A program made the position numbers and the translations under genes. Shown one piece after another: positions 1-9,949 of a stretch of 64,000 bases of DNA. Source of the DNA: PALSA-612 sp963776735 (lineage in GTDB: Bacteria > Actinomycetota > Thermoleophilia > Gaiellales > Gaiellaceae); assembly GCA_963776735.1 (NCBI GenBank), contig CAVZNV010000006.1, positions 1 through 64,000 of the forward strand, read 5' to 3'. Position 1 is the first letter of the stretch; the number at the start of each line of letters is the position of its first letter. The notes under the pieces are model-generated. The model had not been told where the DNA came from and ran no database searches. It saw nothing but the letters and a program-made list of their open reading frames with translations.

Positions 1-1
1 G

Positions 2-1880
<1,879 letters not shown>

Positions 1881-1888
<8 letters not shown>

Positions 1889-2543
1889 GCGCAAGTTGCT
1901 CCATGTGCTCGGAACGGAGCCGGTCGGGCTCTACACGCTGCTGCGCGTCGAGCGCGGCGACCTCGACCCCGGCCGGCCGGGCCAGTTCTTCATGCTCTCG
2001 CCGCCCGGACGCGTACTGCCTCGGCCGATGAGCCTCTGCCTGGCGCCCCCCGGCGAGCTCGCGTTCCTGATCGACCCCATCGGCCCCGGCACCCGCGCGC
2101 TCTGCGGGCTCGACCCCGGCGACGAGCTCGCCGTCTTCGGTCCGCTCGGCAACGGGTTCGACCTCGACGTCGACCGCCCGCTGCTCGTCGGCGGGGGGAT
2201 CGGGATCGCGCCGCTGCCGTACCTCGCGGAGGTGCTCGGGGCACCGCCGGCCGTGCTCGGCTTCCGAACCGAGGCCCATGCCGAGGCGGCCGCGTTGCTC
2301 CCAGGCGCCGAGGTCGTCGTCGACCCGATCCTTGTAACACAGTGTTGCTTGGAAGGACATGACGTGCTCGCGTGCGGCCCCGAGCCGATGCTCGACGCGG
2401 TGCGTGCCCTCTGCCCGGGTGCCCAGCTCGCGTGGGAGGCGCCGATGGCCTGCGGCTACGGGGGCTGCTACGGGTGCGCGGTCGAGATCGGCGGCGAGTG
2501 GAAGCGCCTCTGCGTGGAGGGGCCGGTTCTCCGTGCTGCTTAA
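1881..2543 (+). CDS. pyrK: Dihydroorotate dehydrogenase electron-transfer subunit
   Basis: PyrK is the FAD and [2Fe-2S] subunit that passes electrons from PyrD (class 1B dihydroorotate dehydrogenase) to NAD+. The protein is 220 aa, a little short for the family. It has the flavin-binding RPMSL stretch, the NAD-binding loop GGGIGIAPLPYLAE, and a C-terminal cysteine cluster (MACGYGGCYGCAVE then RLCVEG) that fits the iron-sulfur site. ATG 1881 is preferred because it overlaps the carB stop; an in-frame ATG at 1860 is possible. It overlaps pyrD by 11 nt. An AT-richer segment near 2330-2352 encodes ILVTQCCLE and matches a motif also found in ftsK. Confidence 0.93.
2330..2352 (+). repeat. 23-nt palindrome-centred motif, copy 1 (in pyrK)
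   Basis: The core is AACACAGTGTT, an 11-nt palindrome, flanked by CCTTGT and GCTTGG. The reverse complement of 52091-52113 in ftsK matches this segment at 20 of 23 positions. Both copies lie inside coding sequence but in different codon phases, so the conservation is at DNA level. It could be a protein-binding site; its function is unknown. Confidence 0.5.
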
Positions 2544-3405
2544 CGCCTCCGGCTGCCTCGACGCGCTGACCGCACCCGAAGTGGTACGACAGCTCGACGC
2601 CTTCGTGACGAAGACGGTCACGCCGCTGCCGCGCCCCGGCAACGCACCGACGCGCATCGCCGAGACGAGCGCCGGGATGCTGAACTCGATCGGCCTCGCG
2701 AACCCGGGCCGGGACCGTTTTTTCGCCGAGACGCTGCCCCGGCTGCGTGAGCTCAGCCTTCCGCTGTGGGTGTCGGTCGGCGGCTTCTCAGCGCGCGAGT
2801 ACGCGGAGACGTGCGAGCGGCTCGAGGACGTGACCGTCGAGCTCAACCTCTCGTGCCCGAACGTCGACGAGGCGCCCGAGTCGGCCGCCGAGATCGTCGC
2901 CGCCTGCCGCGCCGCGACGTCGTTGCCGCTCTATGCCAAGCTCTCGCCGGCCGCGTGGGACGTCGCCGAGGTCGCCAGGGCCGTCGACGCGGCAGGCGCG
3001 GACGGGCTCTCGCTGGTCAACACGATGCGCGGTCTCGCACTCGACGAGCGCACGCTGCGACCCGTGCTCGCGAACGGCGCGGGCGGCTATTCGGGATCCG
3101 GACTGAAGCCGATCGCGCTCGCCGCCGTCTTCGCCTGCCGGCGGGCAACCAACCTTCCGATCGTCGGCATGGGCGGCGTGACGACCGGCCGCGACGTGCT
3201 CGAGCTCGTCGCCGCGGGCGCTACGCACGTCGCGCTCGGAACAGTCCTCTTCGCCGATCCGGACGCGCCGCGACGCATTCGAGCCGAGCTCGACGGCGAG
3301 CTCGAGCGGCTCGGCCTGGACTCTCTCGACACCGTCCGCGGCGTTGCCCATACCGGCGGCATCGCCCTCCGCGGCCCGGTCCTCGCAGGTCCGGCGAGCG
3401 CCTGA
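2533..3405 (+). CDS. pyrD: Dihydroorotate dehydrogenase, class 1B catalytic subunit
   Basis: PyrD oxidises dihydroorotate to orotate with FMN, the fourth step of pyrimidine synthesis, together with PyrK. The 290-aa TIM barrel shows ELNLSCPNVDEAPE (substrate loop with the class 1 catalytic Cys), YAKLSP, and GADGLSLVNTMRG. The C-terminal phosphate-binding GMGGVTTGRDVLE and ALGTVLFADP complete the barrel. The start is GTG 2533, giving VLLNASGC, which sits inside the end of pyrK and implies translational coupling. The chain carB-pyrK-pyrD reads as one operon. Confidence 0.95.
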   Translation: MLLNASGCLDALTAPEVVRQLDAFVTKTVTPLPRPGNAPTRIAETSAGMLNSIGLANPGRDRFFAETLPRLRELSLPLWVSVGGFSAREYAETCERLEDVTVELNLSCPNVDEAPESAAEIVAACRAATSLPLYAKLSPAAWDVAEVARAVDAAGADGLSLVNTMRGLALDERTLRPVLANGAGGYSGSGLKPIALAAVFACRRATNLPIVGMGGVTTGRDVLELVAAGATHVALGTVLFADPDAPRRIRAELDGELERLGLDSLDTVRGVAHTGGIALRGPVLAGPASA

Positions 3406-3422
3406 GCGACTCTCCGAAGGGG

Positions 3423-3453
3423 TTGCAGAACGCCTCTGCGTCGGTGTTAGTAT
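3423..3453 (+). promoter_or_regulatory. Candidate mihF promoter
   Basis: TTGCAG at 3423-3428 and TAGTAT at 3448-3453 are separated by 19 nt and lie just after the pyrD stop. The expected transcript would start about 6-8 nt before the mihF ATG, leaving no room for a Shine-Dalgarno sequence. The call rests on consensus likeness only. Confidence 0.4.
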
Positions 3454-3466
3454 CGACGCCCTGCCT

Positions 3467-3797
3467 ATGGCCGCGTCCAAGACTCAAAGCCAGGCGCCGT
3501 CCCGTTCACTCGATCAGCGGATGGACGCTCTCCGGAGAGCCAACGACATCCGCGTCAAGCGGGCGCAGCTCAAGAAGGATTCTCAAGCTCGGGCAGATGC
3601 GCATCGACGACATCCTGCGCGACCCTCCCGAATACGTCTCGACCGCGAAGGTCCTCGACATGCTCATGGCCGTACCCAAGTTCGGCCAGGTGAAGGCGAA
3701 GCGGTATCTGAACCAGTGCCGCATCAGCGAGTCGAAGACGGTAGGCGGGCTCTCCGAACGCCAGCGCACCGAGCTGATTGGCCTCTTCAGCCGGTAG
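3467..3797 (+). CDS. mihF: mIHF-type integration host factor (frame broken by one extra base)
   Basis: This is the actinobacterial nucleoid protein mIHF, a helix-two-turn-helix DNA-binding protein. The N-terminal half (SLDQRMDALRRANDIRVKRA) reads in one frame. The C-terminal half (LDMLMAVPKFGQVKAKRYL, then VGGLSERQRTELIGLFSR) reads in the next frame. The switch is at GGATTCT, 3577-3583. Removing one T gives AAG GAT CTC AAG (KDLKLGQM) and a normal 109-aa protein. mIHF is essential in mycobacteria, so a true null is unlikely and I treat the extra T as an artefact shared with five other genes here. The gene precedes gmk, the usual actinobacterial order. Confidence 0.85.
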
Positions 3798-3864
3798 AGG
3801 CGGACTCGCCGGAGTCCTCGGCTTGAGAAGGCGACGAGGCGACTCCGGAGGTGAGATCGCGCCC

Positions 3865-4425
3865 GTGCTCGTCATCACCGGCCCGTCGGGAGCCGGCAAG
3901 GGCACCCTGATCCGCGCGCTGCTGCCGCGCGCGCCCGAGCTCGAGCTGGCCGTCTCCGCCACGACACGCCTGCGCCGCGACGGCGAGGTCGAGGGACGCG
4001 ACTACTACTACCTGTCCGAAGCGGACTTCGCCCGCCGGGTCGCGAACGGCGAGTTCCTCGAGCACATCACGTACGTCTCGGGCCAGCGGTACGGGACGCT
4101 GCGCACCGAGGTCGAGCGGATCGGCCGCGGGGGGAAGATCACCGTCCTCGAGCTCGAGACCGAGGGGGCACTGAAGGTCGCCGAGGAGATGCCCGGCGTC
4201 GTCACCGTCTTCGTCACGGCACCACGAGCGGAGCTCGAGCGCCGGCTGCGCGAACGCGCGACGGAGAGCGCCGGGGAGATCGGCGAGAGGCTCGATCTCG
4301 CGGAGAGCCAGCTGCTCCAGGCGAGCCTGTTCGACCACGTCGTCGAGAACGACGACGTCGACCGGGCGGTGGACGAACTGGTCGCGATCGTCGCGGCTGT
4401 CCGGACAGACCGCGACGATCGGTAG
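3865..4425 (+). CDS. gmk: Guanylate kinase
   Basis: It phosphorylates GMP to GDP with ATP in the cytoplasm. The P-loop is GPSGAGKGTLI at the N terminus. GMP-binding residues lie in the SATTRLRRDGEVEGRDYYY segment, and the lid and C-terminal helices are complete. From GTG 3865 the protein is 186 aa, a typical length, and a GGAGGTGAG stretch lies upstream at 3847-3855 with long spacing. TTG starts at 3778 or 3823 would add residues unlike the family. It lies between mihF and rpoZ, the conserved actinobacterial arrangement. Confidence 0.93.
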   Translation: MLVITGPSGAGKGTLIRALLPRAPELELAVSATTRLRRDGEVEGRDYYYLSEADFARRVANGEFLEHITYVSGQRYGTLRTEVERIGRGGKITVLELETEGALKVAEEMPGVVTVFVTAPRAELERRLRERATESAGEIGERLDLAESQLLQASLFDHVVENDDVDRAVDELVAIVAAVRTDRDDR

Positions 4426-4428
4426 CAT
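4423..4428 (+). promoter_or_regulatory. -10-like box before rpoZ
   Basis: TAGCAT overlaps the gmk stop codon and ends 6 nt before the rpoZ ATG. With normal -10 to +1 spacing the mRNA would start at or next to the ATG, so rpoZ may be made from a leaderless transcript. No clear -35 is seen. Confidence 0.4.
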
Positions 4429-4434
4429 GGCCGC

Positions 4435-4662
4435 ATGATCCAGCCCCGCATCGATCGGCTGTTCGGCAATGTCGACAGCCGCTACGCGCTCGTGATCGTC
4501 GCCGCCAAGCGCGCGCGGCAGATCAACAACTACCACCATCAGCTCGGCGAAGGCACGTTCGAGGAGCTCCCGCCGCTCGTCGAGTCGCGCTCGAAGAACT
4601 ACTTGACGCTGGCCCTCGAGGAGATCGCCGAGGGCAAGATCAAGTACGCGTACCCGTCCTAG
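4435..4662 (+). CDS. rpoZ: RNA polymerase omega subunit
   Basis: Omega is the small RNA polymerase subunit that helps fold and assemble beta prime. The 75-aa protein has the family core: DSRYALVIVAAKRARQIN near the N terminus, an acidic linker, and KNYLTLALEEIAEGKIKY at the C terminus. It starts at ATG 4435, 10 nt after the gmk stop, with a -10-like box just upstream and no obvious ribosome-binding site. Three GC hairpins follow before the convergent cupin gene. Confidence 0.95.
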   Translation: MIQPRIDRLFGNVDSRYALVIVAAKRARQINNYHHQLGEGTFEELPPLVESRSKNYLTLALEEIAEGKIKYAYPS

Positions 4663-4680
4663 CCGGCACGTGAAAGCCTC

Positions 4681-4765
4681 GGGCCTCCGGCCCTGCGGCT
4701 CACGCGCTTCCACCGGCATCGCCGCGGCCGCATGACGCGGCCGCTTCCATCTGCCTCGGCAGATG
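4681..4765. terminator. Cluster of three hairpins between convergent genes
   Basis: GGGCC/GGCCC at 4681-4693, GCGGCCGC/GCGGCCGC at 4724-4744 and CATCTGCC/GGCAGATG at 4748-4765 lie between rpoZ (+) and the cupin gene (-). None has a U-tract, but position and stability suggest transcription ends here from both sides. Confidence 0.45.
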
Positions 4766-4786
4766 CGGAGCGGGATGGGGTTGGTG

Positions 4787-5281
4787 CTATCGGCCGTCTT
4801 GCCTCGGCCCAGGCGCCGGCGGGACAAGTTTCGCCCTGCCGCCGTAGTCGGCGACCGCGTCAGCGACGTCGAAGAGCGCGCCGAAGCGGCGTTCAGATCG
4901 TCGCGCAGCGTCGAACACGCCGATCTGGTTCGTGTCCGGATAGACGCTCACGTTGGGAGCGTTCTGCTCGCTGACGACGAGGACGCGCACTGGCTCGTCG
5001 CTGTCGTTGCGGAAACCGTGAGCGCCCCGCTCGCCACGCGGAAACGCGACTACCTCTCCCGTCGGAAGCGCCTCCCAACCCTCCGACGTCCGCAGGCTCA
5101 ACGGCCCGTCGAGGACGATCAGGAGCTCCTCGCGCTGCACGTGGTAGTGAAAGACCATCTCGTCTCCCGGATCGAGCTGATACACGCTCGCGCCCAGGTA
5201 GTCGGCACCGGCTCGCTCGCCAACGCGCACTACTTGGAGACCGTCAGGCGACTTGTCCGTCGGATCCGACAGGTTCGTCAC
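4787..5281 (-). CDS. Cupin-domain protein
   Basis: A single-domain cupin of 164 aa. Motif 1 is HYHVQREELLIVLDG (His-x-His-x3-Glu), a metal-binding set. The second motif region reads FPRGERGAHGFRNDSDEPV, with a His for the metal. The C-terminal third (PNVSVYPDTNQIGVFD) matches cupin proteins that often sit near sugar or antibiotic enzymes, but I cannot name a substrate. The start is taken as GTG 5281, the first plausible start after the yjbQ stop 22 nt upstream. No signal peptide is seen, so it is probably cytoplasmic. Confidence 0.8.
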   Translation of the reverse strand: MTNLSDPTDKSPDGLQVVRVGERAGADYLGASVYQLDPGDEMVFHYHVQREELLIVLDGPLSLRTSEGWEALPTGEVVAFPRGERGAHGFRNDSDEPVRVLVVSEQNAPNVSVYPDTNQIGVFDAARRSERRFGALFDVADAVADYGGRAKLVPPAPGPRQDGR

Positions 5282-5303
5282 GAGGCTGAGCTTACGACCG
5301 TTC

Positions 5304-5702
5304 TCACGTGACGACGATCCGAAGCTCGCGCTCGCGCGGGCCGTCGAACTCGCACAGGTAGATCGCCTGGAGCCTGCCGAGCGCGAGTTCGCCGTCGACG
5401 AGCGGGACGGTCGCCGACGATCCGGCGAGAGCCGCGCGGACGTGCGCCCAGGGGTTGCGGTCGCCTTCGGACGTGTGCTGCCACGGTTGCGTCTCGTCGA
5501 CGAGCCGCTCGAAGGCCGTCTCGAGGTCGGCGGCCACCTTCGCTGCACCGTCGCCGGCAGCCTGGACGACGACGCCCGCCGTTGTGTGTGGCGAGAAGAC
5601 TGTCGCCAGAGCTCCCTCTTTGCGCGCGACGGCATTCCTGACGTCAGCCGTGACGTCGACGAGCTGAGTCCTTCGCTCGGTCAGCACCCGAACGATCTCC
5701 AC
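5304..5702 (-). CDS. YjbQ/UPF0047 family protein
   Basis: The 132-aa protein has the family pattern: TERRTQLVDVTADVRNAV at the start, SPHTTAGVVVQ in the core, and EGDRNPWAHVRAALAG followed by a short C-terminal beta segment ending LCEFDGPRERELRI. Family members form small homotrimers; a minor thiamine-phosphate synthase activity has been reported for E. coli YjbQ, but the main role is unclear. It lies upstream of the cupin gene with a 22-nt gap, so the two probably share a transcript. The start GTG 5702 gives a family-like length. Confidence 0.85.
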   Translation of the reverse strand: MEIVRVLTERRTQLVDVTADVRNAVARKEGALATVFSPHTTAGVVVQAAGDGAAKVAADLETAFERLVDETQPWQHTSEGDRNPWAHVRAALAGSSATVPLVDGELALGRLQAIYLCEFDGPRERELRIVVT

Positions 5703-5997
5703 GGAGCGATTCTCGCCGATCTCCCTACCAAGGTCCTCGGCCCGCCACCATGACCACGGGCTGTCCAGCACAGGCGATGGCCGACAAGGACATGACCCGG
5801 TGTCAGACACCGAAACTGGCCGTTCGGGACGGGAAATCGCAGGAAATGCCTGCTCAGCACGCCTAGAGCACACTGGAAGCTTTGCAAGCGGGACGTGGCC
5901 GATCTGGCGCTCACGAACCCGTCTGCTCGGACGCGGCTCTCGGAGACAAACGGCCTGAGAACTCGCCGGACAGGGGGCGGCTCGGCACAATGAGGTG
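5703..5997. other. Intergenic region between divergent yjbQ and coaBC
   Basis: This 295-nt spacer must hold promoters for both directions. It contains the perfect palindrome GGTGTCAGACACC at 5799-5811, a possible operator. It also contains CACAAT at 5986-5991, a -10-like box ending 6 nt before the coaBC ATG. No convincing gene is seen; the short frames have no family likeness. Confidence 0.5.
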
Positions 5998-7149
5998 ATG
6001 GCCCGCGTGATTCTCGGGGTGACCGGCGGGATCGCCGCTTACAAGAGCTGCGAGCTCTGCCGGCTGCTCGTCAAGGCCGGACACGAGGTCACGCCCGTGC
6101 TCACGGACGGGGCGGAGGGGTTCGTCACCGCGCGCACCTTCGAGGCGCTCGCGCGCCGGGAGAGCCCGCGCGAGCTCTATCCGCACCTGCTCGACGCCGA
6201 CCTCCTCGTCATCGCGCCGCTCTCGGCGAACACGCTCGCAAAGCTCGCGCACGGCATCGCGGACAACGTCCTCACCCAGACGGCACTCGCATTCCCGGGC
6301 CGTGTCCTCGTCGCGCCGGCGATGAACGTCCGCATGTGGACCAACCCGGCCACGCAGGCGAACGCCGCGACGCTGGCAGAGCGCGGCATCGAGCTGATCG
6401 GCCCGGAGGAAGGCGAGCTGGCAGAAGGCGAGACCGGAGTGGGGCGGATGACCGAGCCGGAGGACATCTTCGCCCGCTGCCAGGTGGTGCTCGGCATCGG
6501 CGGGCGCCTCGCCGGGCGCCGCGTGCTCGTCTCCGCAGGTGGGACGCGCGAGCCGCTCGACGCCGTCCGCTTCCTCAGCAACCGCTCGTCCGGCCGCATG
6601 GGCGTCGCGCTCGCCGAGGAGGCCCGCCGGCGCGGCGCGGACGTCACGCTGCTCGCCGCGAACCTCGCCGTCCCGGCTCCCCGCGGAATCGACGTCGTCC
6701 AGACGCCGACCGCCGAAGCCATGCGCACGGCCGCCGAGGACCGCCGCGCCGACGCAGACGTGGTCGTCATGGCCGCCGCCGTCGCCGACTACCGGCCCGC
6801 AGAGCCGATCGAGGGCAAGCGCCGCAAGTCCGGCGACGCATGGAGCGTCGAGCTCGAGCCGACGGTCGACATCCTCCGCGAGCTCGGCGCAGCCCGGTCG
6901 AACGGTCAGATCCTCGTCGGCTTCGCGGCCGACCTGGGCGAGACCGGGCTTGCCCGCGCCCGCGAGAAGCTCGCCGCCAAGAACGTCGACCTGATCGTCT
7001 TCAACGACGTCGGCGCCGAGGGGATCGGGTTCGACACGCCCGACAACGAGGTCGTGCTCCTCTCGCGGGCCGGCGAGCGGGCAGTTCCTCGCGCCGGCAA
7101 GGACGCGATCGCCTCCGCCGTCCTCGACGCGGTCGAAGAGCTGCTCTAG
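5998..7149 (+). CDS. coaBC: Bifunctional phosphopantothenoylcysteine decarboxylase / synthase
   Basis: CoaBC adds cysteine to 4'-phosphopantothenate and decarboxylates the product, two middle steps of coenzyme A synthesis. The N-terminal flavodoxin-like CoaC domain shows VTGGIAAYKSCEL, a His in YPHLLDADLLVIAP, and VAPAMNVRMW. The C-terminal CoaB domain has SAGGTREPLDAVRFLSNRSS and the lysine-containing VGFAADLG and KNVDLIVFND segments. The Cys of the E. coli CoaC lid (GDIGPGRM context) is replaced: the segment reads LAEGETGVGRM, and actinobacterial homologues also lack it. A GTG at 5995 is an alternative start. The protein is 383 aa, slightly short. Confidence 0.94.
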   Translation: MARVILGVTGGIAAYKSCELCRLLVKAGHEVTPVLTDGAEGFVTARTFEALARRESPRELYPHLLDADLLVIAPLSANTLAKLAHGIADNVLTQTALAFPGRVLVAPAMNVRMWTNPATQANAATLAERGIELIGPEEGELAEGETGVGRMTEPEDIFARCQVVLGIGGRLAGRRVLVSAGGTREPLDAVRFLSNRSSGRMGVALAEEARRRGADVTLLAANLAVPAPRGIDVVQTPTAEAMRTAAEDRRADADVVVMAAAVADYRPAEPIEGKRRKSGDAWSVELEPTVDILRELGAARSNGQILVGFAADLGETGLARAREKLAAKNVDLIVFNDVGAEGIGFDTPDNEVVLLSRAGERAVPRAGKDAIASAVLDAVEELL

Positions 7150-7823
7150 TGGAGGCCGTGGTGATGGCGGCCGGCGAGGGCCGCCGTCTACTGCCGCTGA
7201 CCGAGCGCTACCCGAAGCCGGTGCTGCCGATCGACGGACGCCCCGTGATCGTCACGCTCCTGCAGGATCTCCGAGCCGCGGGCGTCGGCCGCATCACGAT
7301 CGTCGTCGGCCACCTCGCCGACCAGATCCAGCGGCTGCTCGACGGCTTCCCGCACGATCTCCGCTTCGTGCGCCAGCCCGAGCACCTCGGAGCAGCCGAC
7401 GCCGTCCTGCGCGCGGAGCTCGATCCGCCGTACCTCGTCCTCGGCGCCGATACGCGCTTCGCGCCCGGCGCCGTCGCGACCTTCGTCGAGCGGGCGCCCG
7501 CCTACGAGAACGCGCTCGCGGTCCGGACGCGGACGGCGGCGCCGAGAAAGGATCGCGTCAAGGTGGAGAACGGCTTGGTCGTGCGCTTCGACAACGACGA
7601 CCCCGCCGACCTGACGACCGGCGCACCGCTCTGGCTGATCGGGCCAAGCGCGCACGCGTATCTCGATGACGTCCCCGGCCCGCCGTTCGAGATCAAGGAC
7701 GCCATCCAGCGCGCACTCGACGAGGGCGTCCCGGTCGGCGCGGTCGAGATCGGCCCGACCCGCGACCTGACGCGCCCCGAAGACGTGATTCGCGAGAACT
7801 TCGCGTATCTGAGAGCGCTGTGA
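7149..7823 (+). CDS. Sugar-phosphate nucleotidyltransferase-like protein
   Basis: A 224-aa GT-A fold nucleotidyltransferase. The N terminus has the NTP-binding signature MAAGEGRRLLPLTERYPKP, then VVGHLADQI and a YLVLGADTRF metal-site region. It resembles glucose-1-phosphate thymidylyltransferase and MobA-like proteins, but the substrate cannot be told. It lacks the C-terminal left-handed beta helix of larger family members. GTG 7149 overlaps the coaBC stop by one base, and its own stop overlaps the next gene by 4 nt, so it belongs to the coaBC operon. Confidence 0.85.
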   Translation: MEAVVMAAGEGRRLLPLTERYPKPVLPIDGRPVIVTLLQDLRAAGVGRITIVVGHLADQIQRLLDGFPHDLRFVRQPEHLGAADAVLRAELDPPYLVLGADTRFAPGAVATFVERAPAYENALAVRTRTAAPRKDRVKVENGLVVRFDNDDPADLTTGAPLWLIGPSAHAYLDDVPGPPFEIKDAIQRALDEGVPVGAVEIGPTRDLTRPEDVIRENFAYLRAL

Positions 7824-8170
7824 GCGACACGTACGAGCTCTTCCAGGAGGGACGTCGGCGGCTCCGCGCGGGCCGCGCGGCGCAGGCGACGGTACCGCTC
7901 GAGAAGGCGAAGCGGCGCGAGCCCGACAAGGCGTCGATCCGCGAGACGCTCGGCATCGCGTACTTCCGCCTCGGCCGCTACGAAGACGCCGAGGCCGAGT
8001 TCCGCGCCGTGCTCGAGCTCTCTCCCGTCGACGACTACGCCCACTACGCGCTCGGCCGCTCGCTCGAGAAGCTCGGCCGCACGACCGAGGCGAACGGTCA
8101 CTACAAACTGGCGCGCTCGCTGAAGCCGGGCGACGAGACGTACGAGTCCCGGGTGCTCGATCTCGACTGA
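7820..8170 (+). CDS. Tetratricopeptide repeat protein
   Basis: A small soluble protein of 116 aa made of about three TPR helices-pairs. The best are ETLGIAYFRLGRYEDAEAEF and HYALGRSLEKLGRTTEANGH. TPR proteins act as protein-interaction scaffolds; no partner is indicated. It begins at GTG 7820 in a GTGA overlap with the nucleotidyltransferase gene and is the last gene of the coaBC group. No signal peptide is visible. Confidence 0.85.
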   Translation: MSDTYELFQEGRRRLRAGRAAQATVPLEKAKRREPDKASIRETLGIAYFRLGRYEDAEAEFRAVLELSPVDDYAHYALGRSLEKLGRTTEANGHYKLARSLKPGDETYESRVLDLD

Positions 8171-8249
8171 CCGCGGTCAACTTCGGCCGGAGAACGGAGT
8201 CCGAACTCTGGAATACTGAATCGAACTTTCCAACAGGAGGTAGGAGAGC

Positions 8250-9917
8250 ATGGGGCTGAAAAAGCTCGCTTTACTCGTTGGCATCGCGGCGCTCAGCGTG
8301 AGCGTGGCCGCGGTTGCCAGCGCAGCGACGAGCTCGAAGCAGGCGAGCAACGCGCTCGTGTTCGGTGCCGCGGCCGACCCGGTCATCATCGACGGGCCGC
8401 TGGTGTCGGACGGCGAGTCGCTGCGCGTCGTCGACCAGATCTTCCAGGGTCTCGTCGGACTGAAGCCGGGGACGACGCAGGTCACGCCGCTGCTGGCGAC
8501 CAGCTGGACCGCGAGCAAGAACGGTCTCCACTGGACGTTCAACCTGCGCACGGGCGTGAAGTTCTCGGACGGGACGCCGTTCAACGCGTCCGCCGTCTGC
8601 TTCAACTTCAACCGCTGGTACAACTTCCCGGGGCCGCTCCAGAACAGCGCCGTGACCTACTACTGGAACACGGTGTTCGGCGGCTTCCACCATCCGGCCG
8701 CAGGGAATCCCGGGCCGGCCAAGAGCCTGTACAGGAGCTGTGCGGCTCTCAACAAGCAGACCGTCCAGCTCAACCTGACCCGTCGCTCGACCTCGTTCCT
8801 CGGCGCGCTCGCGCTGACGAACTTCGGCATGGCGAGCCCGACGGCGCTCGTGAAGTACAAGGCCGACGCGGGCACGGTCGACTCGAACGGCGTCTTCCAC
8901 CCGACCGGGACGTTCGGGACGCAGCATCCGATCGGGACTGGGCCGTACATGCTCAAGACGTGGCAGGTCGGAAACAAGCTGGAGGTCGACGCGAACCCGC
9001 TCTACTGGGGTCCGAAGCCGAAGCTGCAGCGGATCATCTTCCGGCCGATCGCCGACAACGCCGCCCGGCTGCAGGCACTGCAGAGCGGTGAGATCCAGGG
9101 TTACGACCTCGTCGACCCGAACGACATCGGGACGGTTCAGTCCAACTCGAACCTGAAGATCCTGAACCGGCCGGCCTTCAACGTCGGCTACGTCGGCATG
9201 AACCAGATGATCCCGCCGATGAACAACCTCAAGGTCCGCCAGGCTGTCGCCTACGGGCTCGACCGCGCGACCGTCGTGAACAAGTTCTACGCCGGCCGCG
9301 GTCAGGTGGCGACCGAGTTCCTGCCGCCGTCGCTCAACGGCTATTCAGGCTCCTCGGCCGTGCCGAAGTACCCGTACAACCCGAGCAAGGCGAAGTCGCT
9401 GCTTCAGGCGGCCGGTCTGACCCTGCCGGTGCCGATCGACTTCTGGTATCCGACAAGCGTCTCCCGGCCGTACATGCCCGACCCGCAGCGCAACGCCGAG
9501 GCGTTCGCCGCGAGCCTCGAGCAGTCCGGCTTCAAGGTGACGTTCCACTCGGCGCCGTGGCGCCCGGACTACCTCGCCCAGGTCCAGAGCGGGAAGGCTC
9601 AGGTCTACCTGCTCGGCTGGACAGGTGACTTCGGCGACCCGGCCGACTTCGACAACGTGCACTTCGGGGCGTTCAACCCGCAGTTCGGGTTCCACAACAC
9701 GAAGCTGTTCAACATGTTGTCGGCGGCGGATCAGGAGACGAACATCGCCAAGCGCAACAAGGACTATCAGAACGCAGAGATCTACATCATGAAGTTCCTG
9801 CCGATGGTCCCGTACGTCCACAGCAAGCCGGCGCTCGCGTTCCAGAAGAACGTGCAGGGCTACATCCCGAGCCCGGTCTCGCTGGAGTCGTTCGCAACCG
9901 TCTTCTACTCGTCGTAA
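8250..9917 (+). CDS. Oligopeptide/dipeptide ABC transporter substrate-binding protein
   Basis: An extracytoplasmic solute-binding protein of family 5 (OppA/DppA type), 555 aa. It starts with the export signal LALLVGIAALSVSVAAVASA and no lipobox cysteine, so it is probably cut by signal peptidase I. The family core includes NLRTGVKFSDGTPFNA, IGTGPYMLKTW and KVRQAVAYGLDRATVV. A strong AGGAGG lies 11 nt before ATG 8250. It is the first gene of a full transporter operon: this protein, two permeases and two ATPases. The ligand may be a peptide or another solute such as a sugar or nickel chelate, since the family is broad. Confidence 0.93.
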   Translation: MGLKKLALLVGIAALSVSVAAVASAATSSKQASNALVFGAAADPVIIDGPLVSDGESLRVVDQIFQGLVGLKPGTTQVTPLLATSWTASKNGLHWTFNLRTGVKFSDGTPFNASAVCFNFNRWYNFPGPLQNSAVTYYWNTVFGGFHHPAAGNPGPAKSLYRSCAALNKQTVQLNLTRRSTSFLGALALTNFGMASPTALVKYKADAGTVDSNGVFHPTGTFGTQHPIGTGPYMLKTWQVGNKLEVDANPLYWGPKPKLQRIIFRPIADNAARLQALQSGEIQGYDLVDPNDIGTVQSNSNLKILNRPAFNVGYVGMNQMIPPMNNLKVRQAVAYGLDRATVVNKFYAGRGQVATEFLPPSLNGYSGSSAVPKYPYNPSKAKSLLQAAGLTLPVPIDFWYPTSVSRPYMPDPQRNAEAFAASLEQSGFKVTFHSAPWRPDYLAQVQSGKAQVYLLGWTGDFGDPADFDNVHFGAFNPQFGFHNTKLFNMLSAADQETNIAKRNKDYQNAEIYIMKFLPMVPYVHSKPALAFQKNVQGYIPSPVSLESFATVFYSS

Positions 9918-9949
9918 GGAGCTAGCGGAGTCAGCAGCCGGCGGAATCG

